Assembly: GCA_950295325.1 (NCBI GenBank)
Contig: OX485808.1
Coordinates: 13,706,501-13,770,500 of the forward strand
Length of the DNA stretch: 64,000 nt
Source of the DNA: Polytrichum commune
Lineage: Eukaryota; Streptophyta; Polytrichopsida; Polytrichales; Polytrichaceae
Direction: 5' to 3'
Below the pieces are notes generated by a model. That model was not told where the DNA came from. It searched no databases and worked only from the letters and a program-made list of their open reading frames with translations. The translations under genes and the position numbers were made by a program. Below, in pieces: positions 24,463-36,247 of this stretch (positions are counted from its first letter, which is position 1; every line of letters begins with the position of its first letter).

Positions 24463-24963
24463 GGTGTCAAATCCCCTTAAAAAAGGTAACCTCTGGACCA
24501 CACACTATTTCAAGGCTTTTGTGTTGGATGAATGAGAGAGGTACGCCCGTATACAATGATTCCCTCTCTCCACACCTCACAAGGTACAGTAAGTATGTGG
24601 GGCTTGATGGAGTGACTCCTACGGTTTTGTGACATTGACATTGCTAAACTCCACTTGCCACTTATCCTAGGCATGAGAAGAGTTGGGCCAAGGGTTATGA
24701 ATAAATATACATGATGTGGTTTTCATCAAATGACGCCTTCAATTTTAGTGTGGTGCCAAGGTTCCCATGAAACATGAAATCTAATTTAGAATGGATGGAG
24801 GAGGCATGAGCCTTATTGTTGTTTTGGAATGAACACTCCTTTGGTATTCAATTTGTTGAGGCCATGGAGGCCGGAGAAACTACACCCAGCAACAACATCT
24901 GACACGAGGCTATATATTATCTCGCTCTTGGGAGCCTCCAATGACCATCCCTGAGGCCCTATT

Positions 24964-25387
24964 AAGGTAGAAATACCATAACCCATTAACCACCCTCTAG
25001 CCGTGCACTAGACCGCCATCATAATGGTGAAGTGCTATTTCTAAAACTGATCACGACTCGGCGACAACTTCAATGCATGTACACTTAGTGTAGCCAATGG
25101 GAGTCAAGTGTTAATGTACTCATGAGGTAACCGTTTTAGGCGATGTTCTGTATGGAAATGCGGATTACCGTGTTCGGTGTAGGGAGAATCTAGTGAACGA
25201 GTAGGGGTTTGGACAACTTTCCACTTTGAAAAATTGTAGCATTTTTTTGTATAGGGCAAAAAAATATGAAACAACTTGCATTCTTCATGAATCCTTCTTG
25301 TCTATCTTGGGAAATTATCTCATGATTGTTAGACCAAATCTTCAATGCGAATCACCTTATTTTCACGGATTATGGTATTTCTACCTT
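24964..25387 (+). mobile_element. MITE family E copy, 424 bp
   Basis: Terminal inverted repeats AAGGTAGAAATACCATAACC and GGTTATGGTATTTCTACCTT bound the element. It is flanked by ATT on both sides (24961-24963 and 25388-25390), a possible target duplication. The interior is nearly identical to 34372-34797. No transposase is present. Confidence 0.9.
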
Positions 25388-25825
25388 ATTCCGATAAGGT
25401 TGGTGCAAGTGTAAATCCATGATGTAAGATAGAAGGTGAGTGCAATGTCCAAGGAGGTTTTCGGGCACAATCGGTCAATATCCTAGTGTTTCCAAGTCCA
25501 ACCGTTTACATGATGACATCTTTTGATTCTCCTTTATTAAATTAAGATATATTCTCTAAATTCCCTCAAAATGCTTGGTAATGTTTTTCATAAAGCAGTT
25601 ATTTCTCAAACTCAACCAGTTCATCTGTAACTAGCAGCCGGTTCTCCCATTTCATTGGGTGAGTGCTTCTGTAATAAGTTGAACTCTATTTATAGCAGGC
25701 TTCGCTGCCAGGTAACCACAAATATCCCTCCTAGATTTGCTTGCTCAAGCCTCCCCTGATCTCACCAGTTGCAATTGGTTCACTTCGGTCATTTGGATTG
25801 AGAACATGGGTTGTAGGATCTGCCT

Positions 25826-26182
25826 AATGTAGTTGCTTTTCTTAATTGGAAACCTATACTTGAGTGATGTATGGCAAGCCTCATAGTGAAGAACAAATAC
25901 CAAAAGACATGTGTTCTAATGAGATTGGACTATATGGTCAAAATATGTTGACCATTCTAGGTTCAAGAGTTACCACATTTGGGAGGGCAGCCTATGCAAA
26001 TTATGCAATCTTTCCTTTGACCTCTTATAATTCCTCCATCTCATATAACTCTAATTTTGAAACCTGAAATGGCACTCTGCATGATTCCAACCGCTAACAG
26101 ATGAGATAATTCTTGATCCGACCCAACAGCCATAATTGTCTGTAGAGTTGGAAGTGCCCACAAGAGGGACCACATACCTTAC
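25826..26182 (+). mobile_element. Repeat family C copy
   Basis: It shares TTCTTAATTGGA, TTTGACCT, ACTCTAATTTTGAAA/ATTCTATTCTGAAA, CTAACAGATGAGA and GGACCACATACCTTA with 51393-51627. The outer motif AAGGTATGTGG and its inverse mark the ends of the family. Confidence 0.75.
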
Positions 26183-27075
26183 AGGAGGAAAAATTGGCAA
26201 GTGTAAATAATGCAATGAACCTTATCCCACTCTTCTTGTTCCACTGTGCTCAAAGAAACCATCAATTTTTTTAGATCCATCAAAATCTAGTTTCTGCACT
26301 CAATTCTATAAATTTCCAAATACAATCTGGGATTGTAAGTCTGGTTGTGTACCACTCAACATTGTTGGTAAAAGATTCACTATTGGAGCAGTAAAACAAA
26401 TTATATGTAATATCTCAAAGTCGTTTGTTCACTGGCAGGAATTGAGCCATATGAAATCTGTCAGGAATAGTCTTTAAAAAAAAAAGTGTTGCCTGTTCAA
26501 AGTACTCAAGCTTACTTTGACAATGCTACTGCTAGATAGCCATTGATTGAGACAGACACTTAGAATAATCCATTTGACTTTGGAATACTCCCGTGACTCT
26601 TGGAATCAGTACATAGAAGTAAACAAAAGAATAATTGTCAAGGCCGAGGAACAAGAGATCACTTCAGACCTTGAAAGTAGTGTATCTCTTAAAATGACAC
26701 CCATCACAAGGCCCAGATTGAAGGGACTGGAGGCAAATCCACAAACATAACAAGAACGTTCTTTCTTGTGATGTGAACCACTAATTTCGCACTTGTGTAA
26801 CAACCTTATACTTTTAATACTAGAGGAAAGGCATTTGAAAACATCATGTGGTAAGCCAGAACTCTAACGAGCAAAGGCAAGCGCATAATGCAAACTAACA
26901 GTGAACAGACTAAAACTAGTGTTGAGCGATGGAGAGAAATGAGGCCTCATCCAGCCTAACTTTTTGAGAGTTTGGAAGCTCATAATTGCTACAAGAGAAT
27001 GCCGGCAATGTACAAAGGTGAAACAATGCAAAGATCAAAAGGTGCCTAATATATATGTGATAATGAGACACTTCT
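26183..27075. other. 3' flank of the RRP7 gene, no further gene seen
   Basis: The stretch lies downstream of the RRP7 stop codon (27076) and upstream of nothing recognisable; the gene's transcript end should fall here. Confidence 0.4.
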
Positions 27076-29095
27076 CTAAAATGGACGAAACTTTCGGGCT
27101 GCTTTCAATTTTGCTATCCTTTTCTTGTCCTCTTCAAATCTCTTCTGCAAATCCATCACCTCTGCAAGAAGCAAGCATCCAGAAGAACTCAGCAATTATT
27201 TCTTCCTAGCTTGCAGCAAAAGTAGGAAACATAAAATTATGCCACAAGATCCTAGTATGTTATGTACCCTCAGCAATTAAATTAATCAAAAAACAAAGAA
27301 CCCCAAAGGAGAAGCAAGTGCATGCTTTAATCTTACAAATCATGAAAATTACTTCAAACACATTCCTTCCGGCAGAGCATACTGCTAGTGGATTAACTTC
27401 TCTACATGCAGAATTGCTTAAATACAACTTTTTGCTAAACACAAATAAGAGCAGGCTGTTGACATCAATCGACTATATAAACAAGTGAATGTAATCAAAA
27501 CTTGAAGCGTGCCAGCCCATATTGGATTCAACTTGCTGAATGCATAAATGAAGCCCTAAAAAACAACACATATATTTTGCTACTACTGAAGGTGAGGGCA
27601 TGAGATCAAAAATACAGTTCAAACCACAAAACATCAAGCTTACCACTTCTTCTGGCTTCGCGTTTTTGGAACCGATAGAAGTCGACAGCAACATCTGTTT
27701 TCTGTTTCTTCTTTACACGCTCTATGACAGCAGCTGCGGACACCGCCCCTACTGCAATACCTTTATCATCGGTTGTCTTTTTCCTACCTGTTTTACTCAC
27801 AACTACTGTCCATCCCTCCTCTGCCGCAGCTGCTTCTCTCTCTCGTTTCTCCTGCATAAGATGATAGTCATAGAATTTACTCTCCAATCCACAGTCATGT
27901 ACACATACAAGTCTTGCCTCACATATAATTCGTTCTCTTAATTTTCCTGCATAGGATGACAGTCATTGAATGTAATCTCTAATCCAGAGTAAAGTTCACG
28001 TACAAGTCTTGTCTCACACATGCAACTCATAGTGCACTAACTGGGTTAAAGGCTGCATTGCTAGTAATCGACTCTTCTGTACCAGTACCCCTGAAACTTC
28101 CTTACTCAACTCTACTCTTCACAAAACCCTAGACCCAAAAAAAAGACTAGTCATTGAAATCTCCAATCCAGAGTGATGTTCACATTAAAGCCTGGTCTCA
28201 GTAATAACTTATAATGCACCGAGTGGGTTAAAGACAGCATTGCTAGTAAACGTCGACAGTTCTGTACCAGTCCCCTCAGGCTTGCTTACTTGACTCTACT
28301 CTTCCCAAAACCTTAAACCCTAAACCAAGATTATACCTGTTGTGATGTTTGCGACATCGTAAAGTAACAAAAAAATTAAAAAAAACAATCCAATTTGCAG
28401 CAGTCATCGAATCTTATCTCCAATCCATAAGTAGTGTTCCCATTAAAAGCCTTGCCTCCAGTGGAACTCATAATGTACCAAGTGGGTTCAAACCTCATTG
28501 CTTATAATCAACGATTCAGCACCAGTACCCTCAGACTTCCTTACTCAAGTCCATTCTTCACAAAATAATAAACCCTAAACACTAAACCCTAAACCCAGAT
28601 TATTCATGTCTTTATGACGCTTCCAAAGACGTCAAGTAACCATTAAACATAAATATTTGCAGCAAATTTTCAGCACAGTACATCCAGATAAGAAACGGGT
28701 AGCTCACAGCACATCAACTTACTCAACCAAAAAAGTAACCCGAGATGATTCTATCACGGCAAAATGAGTGTGAAGTCAAAACTCAACAAAACCCTACCTT
28801 CTCCTGCCGGGCATCGTAGTTAGCCATCCACTCATCGATCTGCGCTTGCAGCACTTCCACACCTGGCCTTTTCGCTCGGTATGCTGCTATCCACTCTGCA
28901 AAAACCAAATCCAAAACCTTAAATAAGCCTAAATTTGGTCACGAACCCAATGATTCAAACAAATGAACCCTAATCCAAGCGATTCTAATTCTTCGTGCAA
29001 CACTCTCACTCACTTTGCATGCCCCTCAACTCTGGTGTTTTGTCGCCCTTTTCGTCAACGCCGTCGCCCTCCCTTGAATCTCCGTTCGCGTCCAT
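27076..29095 (-). CDS. RRP7: RRP7-type ribosomal RNA processing protein, short form
   Basis: Four exons: 29095-29014, 28895-28798, 27851-27644 and 27161-27076, with GT donors (GTGAGT, GTAGGG, GTAAGC) and CAG acceptors and matching phases, giving 157 residues. Exon 2 begins KWIAAYRAKRPGVEVLQAQ and exon 3 holds EEGWTVVV, GRKKTTDDKGIAVG and DFYRFQKRE; the end KLKAARKFRPF is the family's conserved C-terminus. RRP7 acts in the nucleolus in small-subunit pre-rRNA processing as part of the UTP-C/CURI assemblies known from yeast and human. The yeast and human proteins are near 280-300 residues and carry an N-terminal RRM-like domain; here only the basic C-terminal region is present, with a 27-residue leader. 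The missing part may be truly absent or lie in undetected upstream exons, but the promoter signature just upstream argues that 29095 is the real start. Confidence 0.9.
27855..28620 (+). repeat. Tandem repeats filling RRP7 intron 2
   Basis: Units of about 95-250 bp share GATGACAGTCATTGAAT, TCTCCAATCCAGAG, AAAGCCTTG, AACTCATAATGCACC, GAGTGGGTTAAAG, GTACCAGTACCC and CTTACTCAACTC, followed by AAACCCTAAACC. The first unit starts at the exon 3 acceptor: TCCTGCATAAGATGATAGTC at the exon edge is repeated as TCCTGCATAGGATGACAGTC near 27946. Confidence 0.85.
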
Positions 29096-29196
29096 TACGA
29101 ATTCGATGAAGTAATGTCAGTGTAACGGAGGTTCTGGTGTTTTAGGCGTCACAGAAATTGCCATGCTCCGCCATAGCCGATCTCTGTTTGCGCAAA

Positions 29197-29233
29197 TGGG
29201 CTTCAGCAGGGCTTGGGTTAGGGTTTAGGGTTT
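29197..29233 (-). promoter_or_regulatory. Site II and telo-box promoter motifs of RRP7
   Basis: About 100-140 bp upstream of the start codon lie TGGGCT (29197-29202, site II) and TTAGGGTTTAGGGTTT (29218-29233, a double telo-box reading AAACCCTAA on the gene's strand). This pair is the known plant signature for co-regulated ribosome-biogenesis and ribosomal-protein genes, where site II is bound by TCP factors. Confidence 0.8.
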
Positions 29234-29679
29234 AAGGTACACATACAAAGACAAAATAGGTAGTTGTGGAACATAAAGGGTTTAAAAAGGCACATTTCCA
29301 TGTGCCGGCGAAGTTGGCAAAAATCATTAGATGATAAAATTTTGACCCCTTTCCATATGGAAGTGTGCATTGATTTTTTTATTCTGAAAAATAAAATCCA
29401 TAATCTATAGGATTATAGGGGAAAGTTTAAGTTTGAGAAGAGAAGAGGGAGTTGACCCTCTCTCTGTTCAAAAACCCTGTAAATTGACTTTCATGCGAAC
29501 AAGAAAAACTTGATCCTTGTAGCTTTGTTGGTGTGGACCCAAGATTGTCATAAGTTTACACTAAATGCTTTCATAGTGGCATATTCTTATTACATACCTT
29601 GCCTGAATTTTTTGATGTTTTTGAGTTTATTTTCATATATTTAGAATCTCAACACATAGAGTTTATTGAATCCACTTAT

Positions 29680-29850
29680 GCAACATTCATAAGTTAAGAT
29701 TGGGAATAGTCTTACAATTTGCCCTCTATAAGTTTTAGCATCGTAAGTGTTTGAATTTCTAATTCAAGGCAAATGTAAACCCCCAATTAGAAATGTTAAC
29801 ACTTATAAAGGGAAAATTATATATGATTAGTGATTAAGAAACTTGGAGAT
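29680..29850. repeat. Short inverted-repeat element, possibly pogo-like
   Basis: TGCCCTCTATAAGTTTTAGC and AACACTTATAAAGGGAAAA are imperfect inverted copies separated by about 90 bp, resembling the CTATAAGTGTTACCCCTATAA-type sequence near 45860-45900. Confidence 0.35.
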
Positions 29851-29934
29851 TGACATTCTCATGGTTGAGATGCAAAAGTTACAGCATTACGAAATGAAGA
29901 TTATCTTCCTTTTCAAACTAAATGTGTTAACTTT

Positions 29935-30093
29935 TCAATTTAGAATGGTGTCAATATTTTGACCATAGTCCAATCTCATTGTAACACATGTTTTTTTGGT
30001 GTTCATTCTTGGCTTTGATTATCACCGTACACCACTTCAATAGTGGGGTCTAATTAAGCAGATGACCACATATTAAGGTCCACATACCTTACT
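29935..30093 (-). repeat. Repeat family C copy
   Basis: In inverted form it matches the interior of 25826-26182 (GACCATAGTCCAATCTCAT, ACACATGTTTTTTTGGTG) and ends CCACATACCTT, the family terminus. Confidence 0.65.
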
Positions 30094-30219
30094 TCATCTT
30101 TACAATTCTACGTGTGAGTTAGATTAGGCATAAATCAAGTATTTTAAAAATCAAAAGTGTCACACGACATGGAAATTGACTTTAGGTAAAGACACGCCCA
30201 ATCAGACAAAAACGTTTGG

Positions 30220-30460
30220 GAGAGAGAGAATCACCCGCATACAAGCATACCTCTCATCCATCCAACATCAAAATTTGACATGTTACAAGTTTGTTGTTGA
30301 TTCACTCTCAAATTACTCGGACTAGAGTAATTCGGGATCTTTAAAGGTGATTCCAATGTCAAATCAACTCAAACTAATAACCTTCAAGATTCATGCTATT
30401 TCAAATTTTTTTATGTAGGATGAATGAGAGGCATGCTCGCATGTGACACTTCCCCTTCTC
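30220..30460 (+). mobile_element. MITE family A, most intact copy
   Basis: Arms of about 50 bases: GAGAGAGAATCACCCGCAT then CATACCTCTCATCCATCC on the left, and GGATGAATGAGAGGCATGC then ACTTCCCCTTCTC on the right. Flanks AACGTTTGG and ACTGTTTGG could be a decayed 9 bp target duplication. Confidence 0.85.
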
Positions 30461-30707
30461 CAACTGTTTGGTAGTGTTCGAATGTCGTTGTAATGTGGGT
30501 TTCAAGTGGGTCTCAACCAATGTGAGAATGACACGTGTCAAAATTTGGTGGCATACTAAAGAAATTTGGGGTTGGAATAGAGAGCTCTCTCCCGTATTAG
30601 GATAAAGAGACTTTCTAATGACAAAACTCCCCCCCCCCCCATGTTTGTGGCTTAGTGTAATTTGTGGGCAATACGATGCCTTGGCATTTTGTATAGAGTT
30701 TGAAGTG

Positions 30708-30970
30708 GTTTACACCGGCCGGGGATTCGTGGCACTCACTAAAAATCATCCGTGCGGATGAAAAAAACACAGGAATCATCTAAATGGCTATTTTTGGGCA
30801 ATTTGATTCCGGAAATAGAGTCAAAGGCCCCGAATTAGTCTAGTGACGTCACATTCAAATGAATCGGCCCTCAACCCCATAGGGGGGCTTTTTTTATTGG
30901 AGCCACTTCATCCACAATATCTTGGATGGATGATTTTTAGTGAGTGCCACGAATCCCCAACCGTTTACAC
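30708..30970 (+). mobile_element. MITE with 45 bp inverted repeats
   Basis: GGGGATTCGTGGCACTCACT and AAAAATCATCC on the left are exactly inverted on the right (GGATGATTTTTAGTGAGTG, CCACGAATCCCC). The outer ends are GTTTACACC and GTTTACAC. Confidence 0.9.
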
Positions 30971-33900
30971 CGAGAACATAGCACGGAATACTTTGATTCA
31001 ACACTATCCCACTTTGTTGGATGTGACCATAGGAAGTGTGGGCCTAAGGCCCCAAAATGTAGCCTTGTCCTTTGTATGGTTTTGGTGTAAACTTAAAGGG
31101 AGACCATAGCAAGGGTCTGTGTTAATTTTAGACGTAATAATGTGAACTACACACAATCAATTAGCTAGAATAGATTTATGCTTGTGAAGCTTAACCCTTC
31201 ACACTATCCACGAGGTCCGTTATTGTGCCTACCTCAAAGAGGTGGTAAGAAAAACAAAATCCTAGGAACCACAAAATTTAATTTACTTTACCATCATAGG
31301 ATTCCAGGTGGACTTCTCATCTAACATAGACTTGACGTGGTCTTTGGCCCAAGTGTAAACCCTAATTGGGGCTGAATTTTGAGCACTAATTCATTTCAAA
31401 GTGAGAACATGCATTGGTTGCAAACAAAATTTTCAAATAATTGATTTTCAAATAATTGTTGATGTTGACCTTCATTACTAATATCTACAAGTTCTAGTTC
31501 TTTTCAAGATCAAGTAAAATGTGTTAAGTAAAACAATCACTTTTGTTGTTGTTGATTGCACTTTGTATTTCTCATAAGAATTTCTTAGTGGCATCTTGAA
31601 TGGATGTTTGACGTGCTTTTTCCTTTACATCAATTTCTTTGCACACAAATTTTTTCTTTGCAAAATCTAAACTGCAAATTCTTACCACCCTATGCAAATT
31701 CCACTATCAACCAAATTTCAAGTGATTTTGTTTAACACGTGTTATAATCATTATTTTGAAGATAAATGCTTAGAGATTGAGTTGTTTAAGCTGGAGGACA
31801 CATTTTGTCAAGTTTGAAGACACTTGGATGTTGTTAAAAATCCAAAAGTTGTGATGATTTTTTTTTTCTTCCTAGACAATGTGCAAACTACTCTCAACCA
31901 AAAATAATTAGTTCATCTTCAAAAGTGCTAAAACATTACGGATAACATGGATTAAGGGTACGTTGCTCAAGAATTTAATGGCTTTCTTTTATTGGGAACA
32001 CAAAACGTATAATTTCCCATGCGTTCCCATGTATTGTAAGGTAAATGCATCCCAATACCTAGGGATGCATCATAATTTGTACAAAGCATGGTCCTCGAAA
32101 GTCACCAATGCATTTGTTGGTTCTACCTACCCCAAAGGCTAGGAACTAGGTACGATATTCAAAACATTAGGGGATCGAATGTTACTACTAGGTAGTTCAT
32201 TGATGGCATGTGTTGATCTCAACCACATTGATACTACAATTTGTATATGATTTATAAGCTATTACATATGCTCATCACTAGATTCAAGTGAGTATTTCAA
32301 TCTACTTTTGGGTGGAGAACCTCACATGCTCAACATAGTTGGTCAAATAAAATATCATTGGAGAGTACAAGTTGGATTTCAAAACCCTCATAACTTTTGA
32401 AATGCTACTCATACAACACAATTTCAATATCCCAAGATGAAGAACCAATTATGAACTCCATAAATCATCATGAACTTTTGAGCAAGTTAACACATAATTC
32501 AAAATTAGCATTTCTCGTAATATTTTAACTCTTACATGCTTAAGGATTTATTTCACTGCACATAAGTTTAGATGAACTAAAATAATGCACTAAAGCACAT
32601 CAACTATCATGAATTCCTTCAGCAATATACCATAGAGGAATGACTCCATGGGGAGGGTTGTATATCACTTGCAACCGAGGGGTATTATTATATGGGGCAG
32701 TTTGATGGCCCGGACTAATTAAATGGACCATTCAATTATCCAATTATCTAATTCATGGTGTTTTAAGGGTCCATATAATTACTTGCAAATTATGAAGGGG
32801 GTGTTTCTTTTAGGCCCTTCATTTATTATAACGGATTGAAGTAAAATAGAAAAATGAAATCCAAAGATTAAAGATAAAGATATTTCTAACAATTTGAGTG
32901 CCAAAACTAAGACGTGAACTAAGACTAAATTATCAAGAAATGACACCATGAAATTTGAGTTCCAAATGGCAATGCTTTTGTAATGGTGACCATAAATTCT
33001 AACTTCAACAACTTAGGTTTCATAAATGTTGCCATTACACACTCAATAGCACAAACAACACACACACATGCTCCAATATCAGCATGAAAACAATCAATAC
33101 CACTAGATATATTATATCTAAGATAAATAAATCAGACATGTCATATAGGACCTTATATTAGTTATATTCCAATATGGCATATTTTATCCATCGTATAAAA
33201 CCTCAAATTTATTCATCTAAAATTCAAAATTTTAGGTAAAAATAATAAAGTACACCATGTTTTTGTGGGGATGTTCAAGACATGAATACCAATTCATAAG
33301 TCACATGCACATGTGCAATAAATTGAGATGGCACAAACCCATACCAATAAAGTTGTAATTCCACATAAGCCTCATGAACATTAAACATGTACCTTAATCT
33401 TTGAGAATTTTTAGATAAATGAGACAACAATATTTGAATTCAAAATTTGACAAACTTATTCTAAGTCCATGTGCTATTAAGCTAAATATAATGCACAAGT
33501 AAAAGTGACTAAATGAGGAAGCTAAAGGCTAGAGAAAAAAAAATCGAAAAATCGAAAAATCAATAATACTATAAGAAAGGAATGACATAACATTATTCAA
33601 CATGCTATGTGGGCCTAGAATGAATTATGATTAATGTATGAATCAAATGTCAATATGTGTGATGTTCAAAAAATTCACTTTGAACCTAAGAGAGTGGGAA
33701 ACAAATTAAGGACAAGTGTGTATATATTGTATTTTGGGAAAAGGAAGCAATTAACAAGTCTTGTCTTATGAGCATTGTAGCTCTACATTATTGTTAATAA
33801 GTTTAGGAACACACAATTAGAGGCCGCTAATAAAAGAGAACATGCCCCTAATTGTGAGAAATGTTATGGACACATGGGGGAACAAGATTATAAGTCATCT

Positions 33901-34371
33901 ACATTGCTTATGGAATTGAGGTCACACACACTATTCATGGGGTGTCTAAACTAGGTGCCTAGCGGCCCAGAAATGTCATGTCCACTATTTGTGGACATGA
34001 CGCTACTTGTTAATACAAGTAAACTTTACAAACTCTTTGATTTTTGATGATATGACATTTAATATAGCACATTGGAGTACTTGAGATGATGATTTTATAT
34101 TTTGGTATGCAAGAGAAAAATATTTGAGCATAGTAATGACAAGTGTCATGTGTTTACATTTATGGTCAACTTGTTGGTTCATTATGTAACCTAGGCATAG
34201 GCCTCATAACACTATTGAGCATACTAATGCCAATATATAACAAGCAATATTGCTAAGTGTCATGTGGTTACACTAATGATCAAGTATAACCTACACACAT
34301 GCCTCATGAGGGCAAGTGACACTAAATACCACAAACAGTTGAAGATATCTACTAGTGGCAACAACTCTGCT
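30971..34371. other. Intergenic AT-rich DNA, no gene seen
   Basis: No coding frame, RNA gene or clear element end was found in 31.0-34.0 kb. At 34060-34350 there is a diverged inverted relative of 13270-13520 (CACTTGCCATTA-type phrases). Confidence 0.4.
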
Positions 34372-34797
34372 AAGGTAGAAATACCATAACCCGTTAACCA
34401 CCCCCTCTAGCCGTGCACTAGACCTCCGTCATAATGGTGAAGTGTCATTTCTAAAACAATCATGGCTCGGCGACAACTTCAATGCGTGTACACTTAGTGT
34501 AGGCAATGGGAGTCAAGTGTTAATGTACTCATGAGGTAACTGATTTAGGCGATGTTTTGTATGGAAACGCAGATTACCGTGTTCGATGTAGGGAGAATCT
34601 AGTGAACAAGTAGGGGGTTTGGACAACTTTCCACTTTGAAAAATTGTAGCATTTTTTGTATAGGGCAGAAAAATATGAAACAACTTGCATTCTTCATGAA
34701 TCCTTCTCGTCTATCTTGAGAAAATTATCTCATGATTGTCAGACCAGATCTTCAATGCGAATCACCTTATTTTCACGGGTTATGGTATTTCTACCTT
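34372..34797 (+). mobile_element. MITE family E copy, 426 bp
   Basis: The perfect terminal inverted repeat AAGGTAGAAATACCATAACC (about 23 bp) is present at both ends. The sequence is nearly identical to 24964-25387, which indicates recent common origin. Confidence 0.92.
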
Positions 34798-36247
34798 AGA
34801 TGAGTGTTCGCAAAGGCTTGCCCATCATGCAAGTAGGACGGATGCAGATCATTAAAGTTTCACCTAATTTGGCTGTATCAGATTTTAAGGGTTCCTAATG
34901 ACATCTTTTACTAAGTGTAGTAACATACAGGCACCCATTATGCAAACCGGCACCAACCAGGCCTGAAGTTATGAGAGGTCAATTTTATACCTTCCAAAAG
35001 GTGATCATGAAGTCACCTCTTGATTGGGCTACTCATTAGCACCTGAAGAGTCAAAGCAAGACTTTCTATAACACATTGGAGCAACAGTCCAGCCCAAAAC
35101 TTACAAGATGCAAGGCTTTACAAAGCTGACCTGAACTTTAATAAACAATTTTCTATAAGGATGCCACATAATACAATCTTCAGTGTCACGCGAAGAAGAG
35201 GCCCTTTAACTATGCAGTGATTTCCAGATTCTCAAGATATCAGCAAACACAACCCAATAAAAGGCTCGTCTCAAAGAATCCTGAAGTAGATGGTCCTCTC
35301 TGCATCTGGGTGACAAGACCTTGCAGTGAGTGGAGATGACAAGGTGATTCAAAAGAGAAAGGAGTGCTACATGAATAATAAGTACAATTTGTTTCTTTTT
35401 ACATCCTGAAAATTCACTTTGTGAATCACCAGCAAAAAAATTGAAGTTGTCCCTGGTGACAAAAGTTCTACTCATCATCTTTCAAGAATTTCACTGGTGA
35501 GGGTATGTGAAGTCTATGCGAGAGTGGGTATGATACCCCAAGTGGGGCAATCGATTAGTTCTTTCTACGGGTACTTTCTAGCTTTGAGAAAAGATATTGG
35601 CAGACATGAGCAGAGAACATCAAGTGGAGTACAGAGAGTCTTACAGCCACACAGCTAGTGATCAAAATTAAGAAACCCAAGAAAACCTTGCACTGCAGTG
35701 ACAGTAGGGTCTGTGACGACTTTCCATGCCAGATCCTGCAGAGGTCAACAATACTAGAGAGTGAGACTTCAGCAGAGGGAATAAGGTAGACAAGCCTAAT
35801 ACAGTTACTTCCAAGAGGTTTGGCCTCTTATAATATGCAATACATCCAGGAAAAAAACACAGTGCATTAGCAAATATTGTACAGATCCAATGCCATAAGA
35901 ATGAGGTTGAGGTGAAAAAGCATATATGCGTTCTTCTAAAGTGGTTAATTAGGTGTGCCTAAAGCGGTTAGTGTTGAGCGGGTGTTGAGCATTGACTTCT
36001 TGGCTATCACAACCAATGTATAAATTCTTAGAATGACACTAGAAGTGTTTGTTATAGGAGGATAATGAACCACTTTGCACCCAGAAGTAGGTGTTTGAAT
36101 AAGGATGGTGTTGGAAAAAGATATGTCTACCTTATACATATTTATTTTTCTCATACTCTATCTGCAATCTGCCTATCAGATCATCGGCATTCACCAAATA
36201 CATGGATTGCTCTTTATCACGCACCTTATGCAAATCAAGGATGGGAT
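34798..36247. other. 3' flank of the hAT gene, no further gene seen
   Basis: A polyadenylation-like AATAAA (minus strand) lies near 36140-36150, about 100 bp after the transposase stop codon. Nothing else recognised. Confidence 0.4.

Larger units (their letters stand above)
23436..24572 (+). mobile_element. MITE family A copy split by two later insertions
   Basis: The left half runs from CGTACCTCTCATCCATCCAAC (23444) to CAGGGTCTTT (23559). The right half resumes near 24480 with AGGTAACCTCTGGACC and finishes GGATGAATGAGAGAGGTACG to CCCTCTCTCC. The 900 bp between them consist of a pogo-like repeat and a foldback element. Confidence 0.75.
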
